The notes below the pieces were generated by a model. The model ran no database searches and was not told the DNA's origin. It worked only from the letters and a program-made list of their open reading frames with translations. Below are positions 54,174 to 63,840 of a stretch of 64,000 bases of DNA, in pieces (position 1 is the stretch's first letter; each line of letters opens with the position of its first letter). Source of the stretch: DASRDU01 sp035560235 (GTDB lineage: Bacteria; Acidobacteriota; Blastocatellia; RBC074). The DNA is taken from contig DATMAG010000082.1 of NCBI GenBank assembly GCA_035560235.1, positions 1 through 64,000 of the forward strand, written 5' to 3'. The translations under genes were made by a program, and so were the position numbers.

Positions 54174-55142
54174 CTAAAAACTCAGATTAATCCCGGCGCG
54201 GATCGAATGTTCCCTGATGCGCTCCAGCACTTCGACGGCGAGCGCGAGGGCGCGGCGTCCGTCGCTGCCGGTGACGACAGGTTTTGTGCGATGGCGCACC
54301 GCTTCAACGAACGATTCAATTTCAGCCAGCAGCGGTTCGCGCCTGGCAATCTCAAGCGGCGCGGCCACGATTTCAGGTCGCGGCGAGCCGGGCACCGGAA
54401 CCAGCTGGCACATCCCGACCGACTGCTCGGCGTAATCGAGCGAATAATATTCATTGGGCTGAAACACGCGCAGCTTGCGCAGGCGTTCGCCCGACACACG
54501 GCTCGCGGTAATGTTCGCCACGCAGCCATCAGCAAATTCAAGGCGCGCGTTGGCGAGATCAATTTTCGGCGTCAGAATCGGAATGCCGACGGCTTCAATC
54601 TTCGCCACTTCCTGCCCGACGAGCGTCGCAATGATGTCGAGTTCGTGCACCATCAGATCCATCACCACGTCAATATCGAGCGAACGCGGCGTGAAGATGC
54701 CCATGCGATGAGCCTCAAAGAAACGCGGGCGGGTGACGCGCTGCTGCAACGCGCGAAAGGCCGGATTGAAGCGTTCGATGTGGCCGACCTGAAGCGTCAG
54801 ACCTCTGGCTTCGGCAAGCGCGATCATTTCATCGGCTTCGGCGAGCGTGTGCGAAATCGGCTTTTCGACCAGCGCGCTGATGCCCGCGTCAAGACACGCG
54901 CAGGTGATTTCGTGATGGCTGACAGTTGGTGTGGCCACGCTGACCGCTGCAACGTGACCGAACAGTTCGCGGTAATCGCGGATGAAACGAGTGTTGTATT
55001 TTTCAGCAATCGCTTTTCCGGCAGCTTCGTTCGTGTCGCAGACGGCGACGAGTTCAACGGATTCAAGCGCGGCATAAATGCGGGTGTGTTCGCGGCCCAG
55101 ATGGCCCGTGCCAATGACTGCGGCTTTCAGTTTTTCGGTCAT
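54174..55142 (-). CDS. Gfo/Idh/MocA-family oxidoreductase
   Basis: A 322-residue NAD(P)-dependent oxidoreductase. The Rossmann N-terminus has AAVIGTGHLGREHTRIYAAL and VAVCDTNEAAGK; the catalytic region has LVEKPISHTLAEAD (EKP motif) and HELDIIATLVG. Such proteins oxidise sugars, often UDP-sugars in envelope synthesis (the lipid A enzyme GnnA is one relative); the neighbouring glycosyltransferase fits an envelope role, but the substrate is unknown. The frame is open to 55304, but family likeness begins at ATG 55142. The 180-base divergent gap separates it from the glycosyltransferase. Confidence 0.85.
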   Translation of the reverse strand: MTEKLKAAVIGTGHLGREHTRIYAALESVELVAVCDTNEAAGKAIAEKYNTRFIRDYRELFGHVAAVSVATPTVSHHEITCACLDAGISALVEKPISHTLAEADEMIALAEARGLTLQVGHIERFNPAFRALQQRVTRPRFFEAHRMGIFTPRSLDIDVVMDLMVHELDIIATLVGQEVAKIEAVGIPILTPKIDLANARLEFADGCVANITASRVSGERLRKLRVFQPNEYYSLDYAEQSVGMCQLVPVPGSPRPEIVAAPLEIARREPLLAEIESFVEAVRHRTKPVVTGSDGRRALALAVEVLERIREHSIRAGINLSF

Positions 55143-55322
55143 AGCGTTTCGGTGATTGAATTGAAATGAATTGATGTGATGATCTTCGCCTGTGACGAGC
55201 GGCACTTTCAAGGCCTGCGGGATGAAGTAAAGCCTGTGCAGCCGCTGGCAATCAGGATGTGATCCGGTTATCCTCTGCGCTTGTTCAAGCGCCTGTGATT
55301 TCATTCCTCTGAATTATCAATC

Positions 55323-57023
55323 GTGCCGGAAATAATAACTGCGAGACAGACGCGATACTGCCTGATGGCCCTGCTGCTGCTGGGCGCAGGCATTTTATTT
55401 TACGGGCTGGGCCGGTTGCCGCTGATCGGGCCGGATGAGCCGCGCTATGCTGAAGTGGCGCGCGAAATGTTTGCGTCGGGCGACTGGATTACGCCGCGCC
55501 TCGGCGGGATTCACTGGTTCGAAAAGCCTGCGCTGACTTACTGGCTCGTTGCAGGCGGCTTCACGCTGTTTGGCGTGTCGGAGTGGGCCGCGCGCTTTTT
55601 CGTTGCGCTGAGCGCAGGAGCAAGCGCGCTGCTGCTCTGTTTTTTCGGCAGGCGCGTGCGGTCGGTGATGTTCGGATACCTGAGCGCGGCGGTGCTGCTT
55701 TCAAGCGGCATCTGGCTCGGCTTCGGGCGCGGCGCAACGTTTGACACGCCGCTCGCGATGACGATGACGCTGTCACTGCTGGCATTTTATTTGTGGGATC
55801 GGGAGCAGCGTGAAGGCGGCACAACAAATTTCTGGTGGTATGTGTGCTGCGCCGGACTCGGGCTGGCGGTGCTGGCCAAAGGGCTGGCGGGCATTGTGCT
55901 GCCGGGCGGCGTGATCGGGCTTTATTTGCTGCTTGCGCGCCGGTTGCTGAATCTGCTGAAACGTCCGGCGCTGCTCATCATCGGCGCAGTTATTTTTCTG
56001 GCGATTGCTGCGACGTGGTACGGGCCGATGTTTGCGCGGCACGGGCGTGAATTCTGGAACGAGTTTTTTCTGGCGCATCACTTTCAGCGGTACCTGACGA
56101 ACAAGTATCAGCACCCGCAACCGGTCTATTTTTTCGTGGCGATTGCATTGATGGGCTGCGTGCCGTGGACATTTCACCTGATCGCGGCGGCACAGCAGGC
56201 AGTCAGAAGATGGCGCGACTTTATGGCAAGGGAAATTGCCGAGCCTGACCGGATGCGCCTGTTCGTCTGGTTGTGGGCGCTGCTGCCGGTCGTCTTTTTT
56301 TCATTTTCAGGCTCGAAGCTGCCGGGCTACATCCTGCCCGTCTTTCCCGCGATTGCGCTGCTTGTCGGCGATGAGCTTGAAAGGGTATGGACTGAAGGCG
56401 CGACGCGACGATTCAGATGGATGAGTACACTCAACGGCCTGCTGCTCGTCGTGATTGCCGTTGTGGTCTGGTTGCAGGGCAGCACTGAGATGGGCGCGAG
56501 TAATGTTCAGGCGCGTATTGCTTCAGCGGTGGTGATGGCGGTGGCAGCAGTTTATCTGGCGCTGGTGTGGTCGCGACGGGAAAAGGCGGCGATATTGATA
56601 CTGCCTTTTGGTGTGCTGGCGATTGTGCTGGCCGCCAGTCACCTGTTGTTTGCGGGACTGGGGCGGCAGGAGTCAATGCGCGAGTTGTCGCAACTGGCGC
56701 TGCAAAAGGCCGCGCCCGGCGAACGGCTGGTCTTTTACATCAACACGGAACAGAGTCTGAATTTTTACGCGCCTGAACTGCCGCTGCGCGATGAGAAGGC
56801 CGCGATGCTGACGCTGATGACGACCAATGAGATCGCGGCGCTGCTGAAGAAGCGGCAACTGCCAAGCCTGCTCGTCATTGCGCTGCGCAGGTGGAGCGGC
56901 GCGCTCAGTGATGATGAGCGGCTGAGCGTTGAAGCTCTGGGAGAGCAGCCGCGCGCAAATCGCCATCAGGGCGGGCTGGATAATCTGGTCTTAATGCGCG
57001 TTCGGCTGCGAACTGGCGACTGA
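55323..57023 (+). CDS. ArnT-like membrane glycosyltransferase (GT39/GT83 type)
   Basis: A 566-residue polytopic protein with about eleven membrane helices. The first periplasmic loop has the catalytic-type signature GPDEPRYAEVAREMFASGDW and ITPRLGGIHWFEKP, with the acidic residues typical of ArnT/PMT enzymes. The middle has GYILPVFPAIALLVG; the C-terminus is a soluble domain ending near a charged segment. The enzyme transfers a sugar from undecaprenyl phosphate to lipid A or another acceptor in the periplasm. The GTG start lacks a clear Shine-Dalgarno. Its 3-prime end overlaps the convergent hydrolase by 33 bases. Confidence 0.87.
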   Translation: MPEIITARQTRYCLMALLLLGAGILFYGLGRLPLIGPDEPRYAEVAREMFASGDWITPRLGGIHWFEKPALTYWLVAGGFTLFGVSEWAARFFVALSAGASALLLCFFGRRVRSVMFGYLSAAVLLSSGIWLGFGRGATFDTPLAMTMTLSLLAFYLWDREQREGGTTNFWWYVCCAGLGLAVLAKGLAGIVLPGGVIGLYLLLARRLLNLLKRPALLIIGAVIFLAIAATWYGPMFARHGREFWNEFFLAHHFQRYLTNKYQHPQPVYFFVAIALMGCVPWTFHLIAAAQQAVRRWRDFMAREIAEPDRMRLFVWLWALLPVVFFSFSGSKLPGYILPVFPAIALLVGDELERVWTEGATRRFRWMSTLNGLLLVVIAVVVWLQGSTEMGASNVQARIASAVVMAVAAVYLALVWSRREKAAILILPFGVLAIVLAASHLLFAGLGRQESMRELSQLALQKAAPGERLVFYINTEQSLNFYAPELPLRDEKAAMLTLMTTNEIAALLKKRQLPSLLVIALRRWSGALSDDERLSVEALGEQPRANRHQGGLDNLVLMRVRLRTGD

Positions 57024-58013
57024 TGAATTGCTCAGTGTGGCTCTGGCTTCAGCGCCTGACGGTCCCGCTTCGCGCGGCATGGCGCGGCGAAAGTAGCTGA
57101 CAATGCGGTCGTCGTAAGCGGCCTGTTCCGAGCCTTCGAGTCGTGAGGCGCGGCTGTGATCGAAGGTCACCATCTCCTTCTGACCGCTGGCGACGGCGAA
57201 CAGCTCGCGCATTGAATGATCGAAGACTCCGGCTGAATTGCTGGTGATGAACCAGACCTTCTGCGCGCTCAGTTTGCTGACAGCTGTTTCCACCGAAGTC
57301 TCGTGATACCTGCCCAGGAAATAGCACTTCAGGCCGAGGTTGAGAAAGCCGTCCAGTTCGGTTCCGGCGTTGCTGAACATCTCGCCCATCAGCGAGCGCG
57401 TCAGAATGCGCGGATCACGATAAGCGCCATCGGCAATCACCGTCCGAATGGCCGGGTCACGATGCGCCGCCACAAGCGCCGCATAGCCGCCGAGCGAAAC
57501 GCCATATAAACCAATGCGCGATGAATCAACGAGCGGCTGACCTGTACTCGTTTTCATCTGCTTCAGAAAGCTGATGGCCGAGAGCACATCCTCACCTTCG
57601 TATTCACCGAGCGAAGTCCACGCGACAGGGCTGGTGCCGTGACCACGCAGGTCGGGCAGCAGCACGTGATAACCTGTTTCGCGCAGTTTGATTCCGAGGT
57701 CGAGCAGTTCCGAACGATTGCGTCCGTAACTGTGATTGAGAATGATGGCCGGTGCGCCGACAGTGCCGCGCAAAAACCAGCCGACAGCCTTTGTCCCGTC
57801 CTGATTCAGCCAGTTCTCCTCGCTCCAGGCCAGACTGGTGCCGGTCAGCATTGAAAACTGCTGCGGAGTGACATCCTCCCTGGCCCGCTTCGGGTGCGTC
57901 ACCAGATAGACCAGATAGCCTGCGAACAGGCCGATGACCACGAGGATTCCTGCAACGGCCGGCAGCAGTGCGCCAGCCAGGCGAATGATGACATTGCGCT
58001 GTTTGATTGCCAT
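56991..58013 (-). CDS. Membrane-anchored alpha/beta hydrolase
   Basis: A 340-residue protein with an N-terminal membrane helix (LLPAVAGILVVIGLFAGYLV). The hydrolase fold shows AIILNHSYGRNRSELLDLG (oxyanion region), LLPDLRGHGTSP, and the nucleophile elbow GVSLGGYAAL (serine in GxSxG). Acid and histidine are not certain from sequence; VFDHSMRELF and FDHSRASRLEG are candidates. Substrate unknown. It overlaps the glycosyltransferase gene by 33 bases at the 3-prime end, a convergent arrangement. Confidence 0.85.
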   Translation of the reverse strand: MAIKQRNVIIRLAGALLPAVAGILVVIGLFAGYLVYLVTHPKRAREDVTPQQFSMLTGTSLAWSEENWLNQDGTKAVGWFLRGTVGAPAIILNHSYGRNRSELLDLGIKLRETGYHVLLPDLRGHGTSPVAWTSLGEYEGEDVLSAISFLKQMKTSTGQPLVDSSRIGLYGVSLGGYAALVAAHRDPAIRTVIADGAYRDPRILTRSLMGEMFSNAGTELDGFLNLGLKCYFLGRYHETSVETAVSKLSAQKVWFITSNSAGVFDHSMRELFAVASGQKEMVTFDHSRASRLEGSEQAAYDDRIVSYFRRAMPREAGPSGAEARATLSNSSVASSQPNAH

Positions 58014-58214
58014 GAAAGCTTACCTGTTTGTGATTATCGGATGAGTCCGAATCGGGGACTTGCTTCTGCGGGTTGTTCGGGCAAAATGTCGAAGCGGGGT
58101 TTCAGGAGGGGCCTGATTTGCGAATGAAATATAACACACCGGCAATGACGGCTCACAGCAAAAAGAAGTACGGCGCAGCCTGACGGGTTGCGCCGGTGAA
58201 GTGGAGAAATTGTA

Positions 58215-59129
58215 GTGACACAAAACGATCATCTGATTCAGGCGCTCGCTGCCGATGCGACAGTGCGCGCCATTGGCGCAGTAACGACCGGGCTGGCCGA
58301 TGAGGCAGCCAAAAGACATGGCACGTCGCGCACGGCGGCGGCGGCGCTCGGACGCGCGCTGACCGGCGCGCTGATGCTGGGCCGGACCTTCAAGGATCTC
58401 GAACGCATCACGCTGCAGTTCAGGGGTGACGGGCCGGTGGGCGGCATTACCGTGGAAGCCAGTTCGCACGGAACTGTGCGCGGTTATCTGAAAAACCCGG
58501 CGGCGGAAGCGCCGCTGAACGCTCTGGGCAAGCTCGATGTGGCCGGAATAGTGGGCCGGGGACTGCTGCACGTGATTCGTGAGGCAGCCTGGGAAATGGG
58601 CTTTTCGAAGGAACCATATTACGGTTCCGTACCGATCACTTCAGGCGAGATTGCTCAGGACATCGCGTATTATCTGTCAACTTCGGAGCAGATTCCCTCG
58701 GCGGTTTCGCTCGGTGTGTTTGTCGGGCCGGATGAGATGCGCGAATGTCGTGTCGTGGCGGCGGGTGGTTTTCTGATTCAGACGCTGCCCGGAGCCGATG
58801 AAACGACCATTGCAGCGCTCGAACGCTCAATCGCGCAGGCGCCGCATACGACCGAACTGATTCGCCAGGGCGCTGATGCCAGCGAGATTCTGCAAATTGC
58901 GCTCGGCGGTCTGCCGTTTGAAGTGCTGGATGAGCGCCCGCTCGAATTTCGCTGCAACTGTTCGTATGAACGCGCCACCAGTCTCGTCTCCGCGCTCGGG
59001 CCTGAAGAAGTGACAGACATGCTGGAAAAGGACAGGGGCGCGGAACTGACCTGCCATTTTTGCAGTGAGGTTTACTATCTGGATGAAGCCGCACTGGAAA
59101 AGATTCTGTCCCCGCCGGTCAGCATGTGA
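58215..59129 (+). CDS. hslO: Redox-regulated chaperone Hsp33
   Basis: A 304-residue cytoplasmic chaperone active on oxidation. Family signatures: ALGRALTGALMLGRTFK, LQFRGDGPVGGITVEA, SGEIAQDIAYYLSTSEQIPS. The four zinc cysteines C247, C249 (RCNCS) and C280, C283 (CHFC) are all present, so redox switching should work. The GTG start at 58215 has GGAGA 7 bases upstream. The family is clear. The 200-base gap before it has no convincing promoter. Confidence 0.96.
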   Translation: MTQNDHLIQALAADATVRAIGAVTTGLADEAAKRHGTSRTAAAALGRALTGALMLGRTFKDLERITLQFRGDGPVGGITVEASSHGTVRGYLKNPAAEAPLNALGKLDVAGIVGRGLLHVIREAAWEMGFSKEPYYGSVPITSGEIAQDIAYYLSTSEQIPSAVSLGVFVGPDEMRECRVVAAGGFLIQTLPGADETTIAALERSIAQAPHTTELIRQGADASEILQIALGGLPFEVLDERPLEFRCNCSYERATSLVSALGPEEVTDMLEKDRGAELTCHFCSEVYYLDEAALEKILSPPVSM

Positions 59130-59202
59130 TCCGGGGTGATTTTGTCTCTCCCTCAACTCTTTCCTCACGCCGCCGATAAGCTTTACAGAAAGATCGTTTC
59201 AG

Positions 59203-59229
59203 GGTCGCTGCGACATTGCTGCAGCGACC
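59203..59229 (+). repeat. Hairpin between hslO and the HDOD gene
   Basis: An 8-bp stem, GGTCGCTG (59203-59210) with CAGCGACC (59222-59229), lies 74 bases after the hslO stop. T-rich GGGTTTTCTT follows only after 17 bases, so a terminator role is uncertain. Confidence 0.4.
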
Positions 59230-59283
59230 TGCGCTGCCTCGTCGGGTTTTCTTCACAATTCTGACCCCGCACAGGGAGGTGCC

Positions 59284-60552
59284 ATGAACCTTCGCGGTGA
59301 AATACAGACGATGCCGCTGTTCGATCTGTTTCAGTGGCTGGAGATGATGCGCAAGACCGGGATTCTGGAGATCGAACATGAACAGATTGTGCAGAAGGTC
59401 TGCCTGCGCGACGGGCTGATTGCAACGATTGTCTCGCCCCACGCTCACTCTGCCGATCCTGAAGAGCATGTTCGCGCCATCCTCACTGAAATGCTGCAAT
59501 GGCCTGAAGGGCGCTTTGTCTTCACTGAAACCGCGCTGCCGGAAGAGATTGCGGCAGGCAGTCTGAAACTGGGGACTCAGCAGATGATGAATCTTCTGCG
59601 TGAGCGAACTGAAGCGCGGGAGTTCGGGATGCTGCCTGGCGAGCCGGCAGGTCAGTCCTGCAGTCCGGCTCCGGATCAGAACAAATTCCGCCTGACCGTC
59701 ATCGGACGGCTGCTCCATGATGATTTCAAAATTCCGGTGCTGCCGACTGTCGTCAACAGGGTGATGGAGATTACGCGGCGGGACAATTTCTCTCTGCGCA
59801 CGCTGAGCAGCGTCATCAGCACTGATCCGGTGCTGGCGGCGCAGCTCATCAGGCATGCCAACTCAGCCGTTTACGCTGGCGCGCGTGAGGTTGATTCGCT
59901 GCCCAGTGCCATTCAGCGGCTCGGGTCACAGGCCGTCACCAATCTGGTTCTGGCCATTTCAATGCAGAGCCTGCGTTCACGCCGCGACCTCTTTCAGGCC
60001 CGCAAGGCAGAGCTGTGGAAACATTCGCTGGCCTGCGCCCTGATGGCCCGGACAATTGCGGCGACGCTCCGGATGGAGCGTGACGCGGCCTTTCTGTGCG
60101 CGCTGATGATGGATCTGGGCAAGATCGTTCTGCTCTCGCTGCTGCAGGAAATAATGACTCAGGAACCGGCCTGGCAAAAGACCGGGGCGGAAGCAGTGGA
60201 AGCCATTCTGCAGACTTATCACCCCAGAGTCGGCGGCGTGGTCGGCGAAAAATGGAACCTGCCGCCAGCCGTGCTGGAAACCATCACCTGTCATCACGCG
60301 CTGGCTGCGGCGAAGGAATATCGCGCCGAAGCAGCCGTCTCCAGTCTCAGTGACACGCTGATTACCTACTGTGCGCGCAAGGCGAAGGCTGCAGCGGCCA
60401 GCCAGTCGGGAGGCATCTCATCGGCTGATGAAGCGGGCCGACTGGTCAATATTTCAGCGGCCACAATGCTCAATCTTTCCGTCGAACAGATGCAGCTCAT
60501 CATTGAGCGCGGGCCGGAATGTCTGAAGTTTGCGCAGGAATTTCTGGTGTAG
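59284..60552 (+). CDS. PATAN (DUF4388) and HDOD domain signalling protein
   Basis: A 422-residue cytoplasmic protein. Residues 1-105 form a PATAN/DUF4388-type domain (NLRGEIQTMPLFDLFQWLEM, GILEIEHEQIVQKVCLRDGL), found in response-regulator-linked signalling. Residues about 150-350 form the HDOD domain (IPVLPTVVNRVMEIT, DPVLAAQLIRHANSAVY, SLPSAIQRLGSQAVTNLVLA, CHHALAA). HDOD proteins often act in c-di-GMP or stress signalling without catalytic residues. A strong GGGAGGT precedes the ATG. Its target is unknown. Confidence 0.86.
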   Translation: MNLRGEIQTMPLFDLFQWLEMMRKTGILEIEHEQIVQKVCLRDGLIATIVSPHAHSADPEEHVRAILTEMLQWPEGRFVFTETALPEEIAAGSLKLGTQQMMNLLRERTEAREFGMLPGEPAGQSCSPAPDQNKFRLTVIGRLLHDDFKIPVLPTVVNRVMEITRRDNFSLRTLSSVISTDPVLAAQLIRHANSAVYAGAREVDSLPSAIQRLGSQAVTNLVLAISMQSLRSRRDLFQARKAELWKHSLACALMARTIAATLRMERDAAFLCALMMDLGKIVLLSLLQEIMTQEPAWQKTGAEAVEAILQTYHPRVGGVVGEKWNLPPAVLETITCHHALAAAKEYRAEAAVSSLSDTLITYCARKAKAAAASQSGGISSADEAGRLVNISAATMLNLSVEQMQLIIERGPECLKFAQEFLV

Positions 60553-60565
60553 GAGAAAAATGCGC

Positions 60566-60604
60566 AAGGGCTGCCGCATCAGCTTCTCTGCCGCGGCAGC
60601 CCTT
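60566..60604 (-). terminator. Hairpin terminator between HDOD gene and purL
   Basis: A perfect 12-bp stem (60566-60577 with 60593-60604) lies between convergent genes. On the minus strand it is followed by GCGCATTTTTCTCC, so it ends purL transcription; on the plus strand no T-run follows. Confidence 0.82.
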
Positions 60605-60609
60605 CAAAC

Positions 60610-62952
60610 TCAGTCAGCCGCCAGCAGGTCCTGCCGATCAAGATGCGAAGGCAGCGAGCCACGCCACGCGGCTTCCAGTTCGGCGACTGAACAATTGATG
60701 TGTGTCTCGCCCCCGATTGCGATTCGCAGTTCGCTGCCGCCGACTTCGCCGATCACTGCGCACGCCGCGCCTGCCCGTTGAGCGATCTCCCGCACCCGCT
60801 CAACGTTTTCGGGCTTCACGGAGACGACGATGCGCGACGGCGATTCGCCGAAAAGCAGCGCGGCACTGCCGACGATTTCATCCACAGATTGCGGACGCAG
60901 CGCGACAGGCAGTTCAATCCGCGCTCCAACAGCGTTGTGGCGATAATGCGAGAAGCAGCTTTCGGCCAGCGCGACCGCCAGCCCGCCGTCCGAGCAGTCG
61001 TGAGCTGAACGAATCAGCCCGGCCTGAATCGCTTCGAGGCAGACGCGCTGCACCGCCAGTTCAGCCTGCAAATCAAGCGGCGGCGCATCACCCGCAACTT
61101 CGCCAGTAACTGCCACGAGCAGTTCGCTCGCGCCCAGATCAGCCTTTGATTCACCGAGCAGCAGAATCACATCGCCTGCGTCGCGGAACCATTGCGTCGT
61201 GACGTGCCGGGCGTCTTCGATAATGCCGAGCATGCCGATGACCGGCGTTGGATAGATCCCGCGCCCTTCGGTTTCGTTATAAAAACTCACGTTGCCGCCC
61301 GTCACCGGCGTATTGAAAGCGCGGCAGGCTTCGCTGATGCCGTCAATCACGTCGCTGAAGGCCTTCATCACTTCGGGCCGTTCGGGACTCGCAAAGTTCA
61401 GGCAGTTGGTAATTGCCAGCGGACGCGCGCCGCTGCAGATGACGTTGCGCGCGGCTTCAGCGACGGCGAGCTTTGCGCCTTCACGCGGATTGACCGCGCA
61501 GTAACGACCGTTGCCGTCAAGCGACATCGCCAGCGAACGCCGCGTCTCCTTGACGCGCAGCACCGCCGCATCAGAACCCGGCAGGACAACAGTGTTCGTG
61601 CGCACCATATGATCATACTGCCGGTAAACCCACTGCTTCGACGCGATGTTTGGCGCAGCCACGAGCCGCATCAGCAGTTCATTCATCAACTGTTCGCTGC
61701 CAGCCTGTGCGGCAATGGCCCTGAGTGCGGCAGCCACTTTCGGAGTCACGTCTTCAGGCGGATTGACAGCGGCGGCGGCCATCGGACGATGATATTTCGG
61801 CGCTTCGTCCGTCAGCGCCATATTCGGAATGTCAGCGACGAGTTCGCCCTTGTGCCACGCGCGCAGGCGCGGCTCGGCAATCACTTTGCCGATTGTGGCG
61901 ACATCGAGATCCCATTTGCGGAAAATATCAAAGACCTGATTTTCGTGGCCGGGCCGGGCGACGAGCAGCATGCGTTCCTGCGATTCAGACAGCATCATTT
62001 CGTAAGCCGTCATATTCGGCTCGCGCTGCGGCACGAGATCGAGATTGATTTCAACGCCCGTGCCTGCGCGCGCGCCCATCTCGCACGATGAACAGGTCAG
62101 GCCCGCCGCGCCCATATCCTGAATGCCGATAATTGCGCCTGAGCGCATCGCTTCAAGGCAGGCTTCGAGCAGCAGCTTTTCCGAGAACGGATCACCGACC
62201 TGCACGGTCGGGCGCTTTTCCATCGCCGCTTCGTCAAACTCAGCCGAAGCCATCGTCGCGCCGTGAATGCCATCACGCCCGGTCTTCGAGCCGACATAGA
62301 TCACCGCATTGCCGACGCCTTCAGCCTTGCCATAAAAAATCTGCTCGCGCCGCACGATGCCCAGGGCAAAGGCATTGACCAGCGGATTCAGCGAATAGCA
62401 GTCAGCAAAATAAACTTCGCCGCCCACAGTCGGCACTCCGAACGCATTGCCGTAATCGCCCAGGCCCTTGACCACTCCGGCCATAATCCGCCGGTTGCGC
62501 GCAATCGTGCTCGCTGAGGTCTGTTCATTCCCTTCATCAACATCAGCGTCACGCACCGGGCCGAAGCGCAGCGAATCCATCGCGGCGACGGGACGCGCGC
62601 CCATCGTGAAAATATCGCGCAGGATGCCGCCGATGCCGGTTGCCGCGCCCTGATATGGTTCGATGAACGAAGGGTGATTGTGCGATTCGATCTTGAAGGC
62701 CACGCACCAGCCATCGCCGATGTCCACAATTCCGGCGTTTTCGCCCGGCCCCTGCACCAGACAGTCGCCTTCGACCGGCAGGCGTTTGAGATGCACCTTC
62801 GATGATTTGTACGAGCAATGCTCTGACCACATCACCGAAAAGATGCCGAGTTCGGTCAGGTTCGGTTCGCGGCCCAGCAGTTGTTTGATCTGCTCGTATT
62901 CTTCAGCCGTGACGTTGTGCTGTTCAAGAATTTCAGGAGTAATCATAGTCAT
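60610..62952 (-). CDS. purL: Phosphoribosylformylglycinamidine synthase subunit PurL
   Basis: A 780-residue ATP-dependent enzyme of purine synthesis that amidates FGAR to FGAM with PurQ and PurS. It is the small PurL type: it starts near MITPEILEQHNVTAEEY and has FSVMWSEHCSYKSS, GVPTVGGEVYFADCY, DMGAAGLTCSSCEMGARAG and a second half with TGGNVSFYNETEG. ATGs at 62952 and 62946 compete, with no Shine-Dalgarno; the region just upstream is the heptamer palindrome. It follows purQ on the same strand at a distance of 104 bases. PurS is not encoded beside it. Confidence 0.96.
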   Translation of the reverse strand: MTMITPEILEQHNVTAEEYEQIKQLLGREPNLTELGIFSVMWSEHCSYKSSKVHLKRLPVEGDCLVQGPGENAGIVDIGDGWCVAFKIESHNHPSFIEPYQGAATGIGGILRDIFTMGARPVAAMDSLRFGPVRDADVDEGNEQTSASTIARNRRIMAGVVKGLGDYGNAFGVPTVGGEVYFADCYSLNPLVNAFALGIVRREQIFYGKAEGVGNAVIYVGSKTGRDGIHGATMASAEFDEAAMEKRPTVQVGDPFSEKLLLEACLEAMRSGAIIGIQDMGAAGLTCSSCEMGARAGTGVEINLDLVPQREPNMTAYEMMLSESQERMLLVARPGHENQVFDIFRKWDLDVATIGKVIAEPRLRAWHKGELVADIPNMALTDEAPKYHRPMAAAAVNPPEDVTPKVAAALRAIAAQAGSEQLMNELLMRLVAAPNIASKQWVYRQYDHMVRTNTVVLPGSDAAVLRVKETRRSLAMSLDGNGRYCAVNPREGAKLAVAEAARNVICSGARPLAITNCLNFASPERPEVMKAFSDVIDGISEACRAFNTPVTGGNVSFYNETEGRGIYPTPVIGMLGIIEDARHVTTQWFRDAGDVILLLGESKADLGASELLVAVTGEVAGDAPPLDLQAELAVQRVCLEAIQAGLIRSAHDCSDGGLAVALAESCFSHYRHNAVGARIELPVALRPQSVDEIVGSAALLFGESPSRIVVSVKPENVERVREIAQRAGAACAVIGEVGGSELRIAIGGETHINCSVAELEAAWRGSLPSHLDRQDLLAAD

Positions 62953-62960
62953 CAATTGCA

Positions 62961-63055
62961 GATTTGAGATTGCAGATTGCAGATTGCAGATTTGAAATCG
63001 GAAGGAAGTCCGGGAGTTTTGTCAATCTGCAATCTGCAATCTCAAATCTCAAATC
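62961..63055. repeat. Heptamer-based inverted repeat between purQ and purL
   Basis: The left arm is a run of heptamers: GATTTGA, GATTGCA x3, GATTTGA (62961-62995). The right arm (63022-63055) is the reverse complement of GATTTGA x2, GATTGCA x2 and GATTGA. A perfect 25-base match pairs 62961-62985 with 63024-63048. In the purQ-purL transcript it would fold into a long hairpin ending 9 bases before purL and could block its initiation or uncouple the two genes. Confidence 0.8.
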
Positions 63056-63056
63056 C

Positions 63057-63764
<708 letters not shown>

Positions 63765-63840
63765 TTAACTGTGGTGTCCTTTGGCTCAAAAGGTGTGAAG
63801 CTAAGACAGGTTTTTACTACATCGGTCGGCGATTGTCCAA

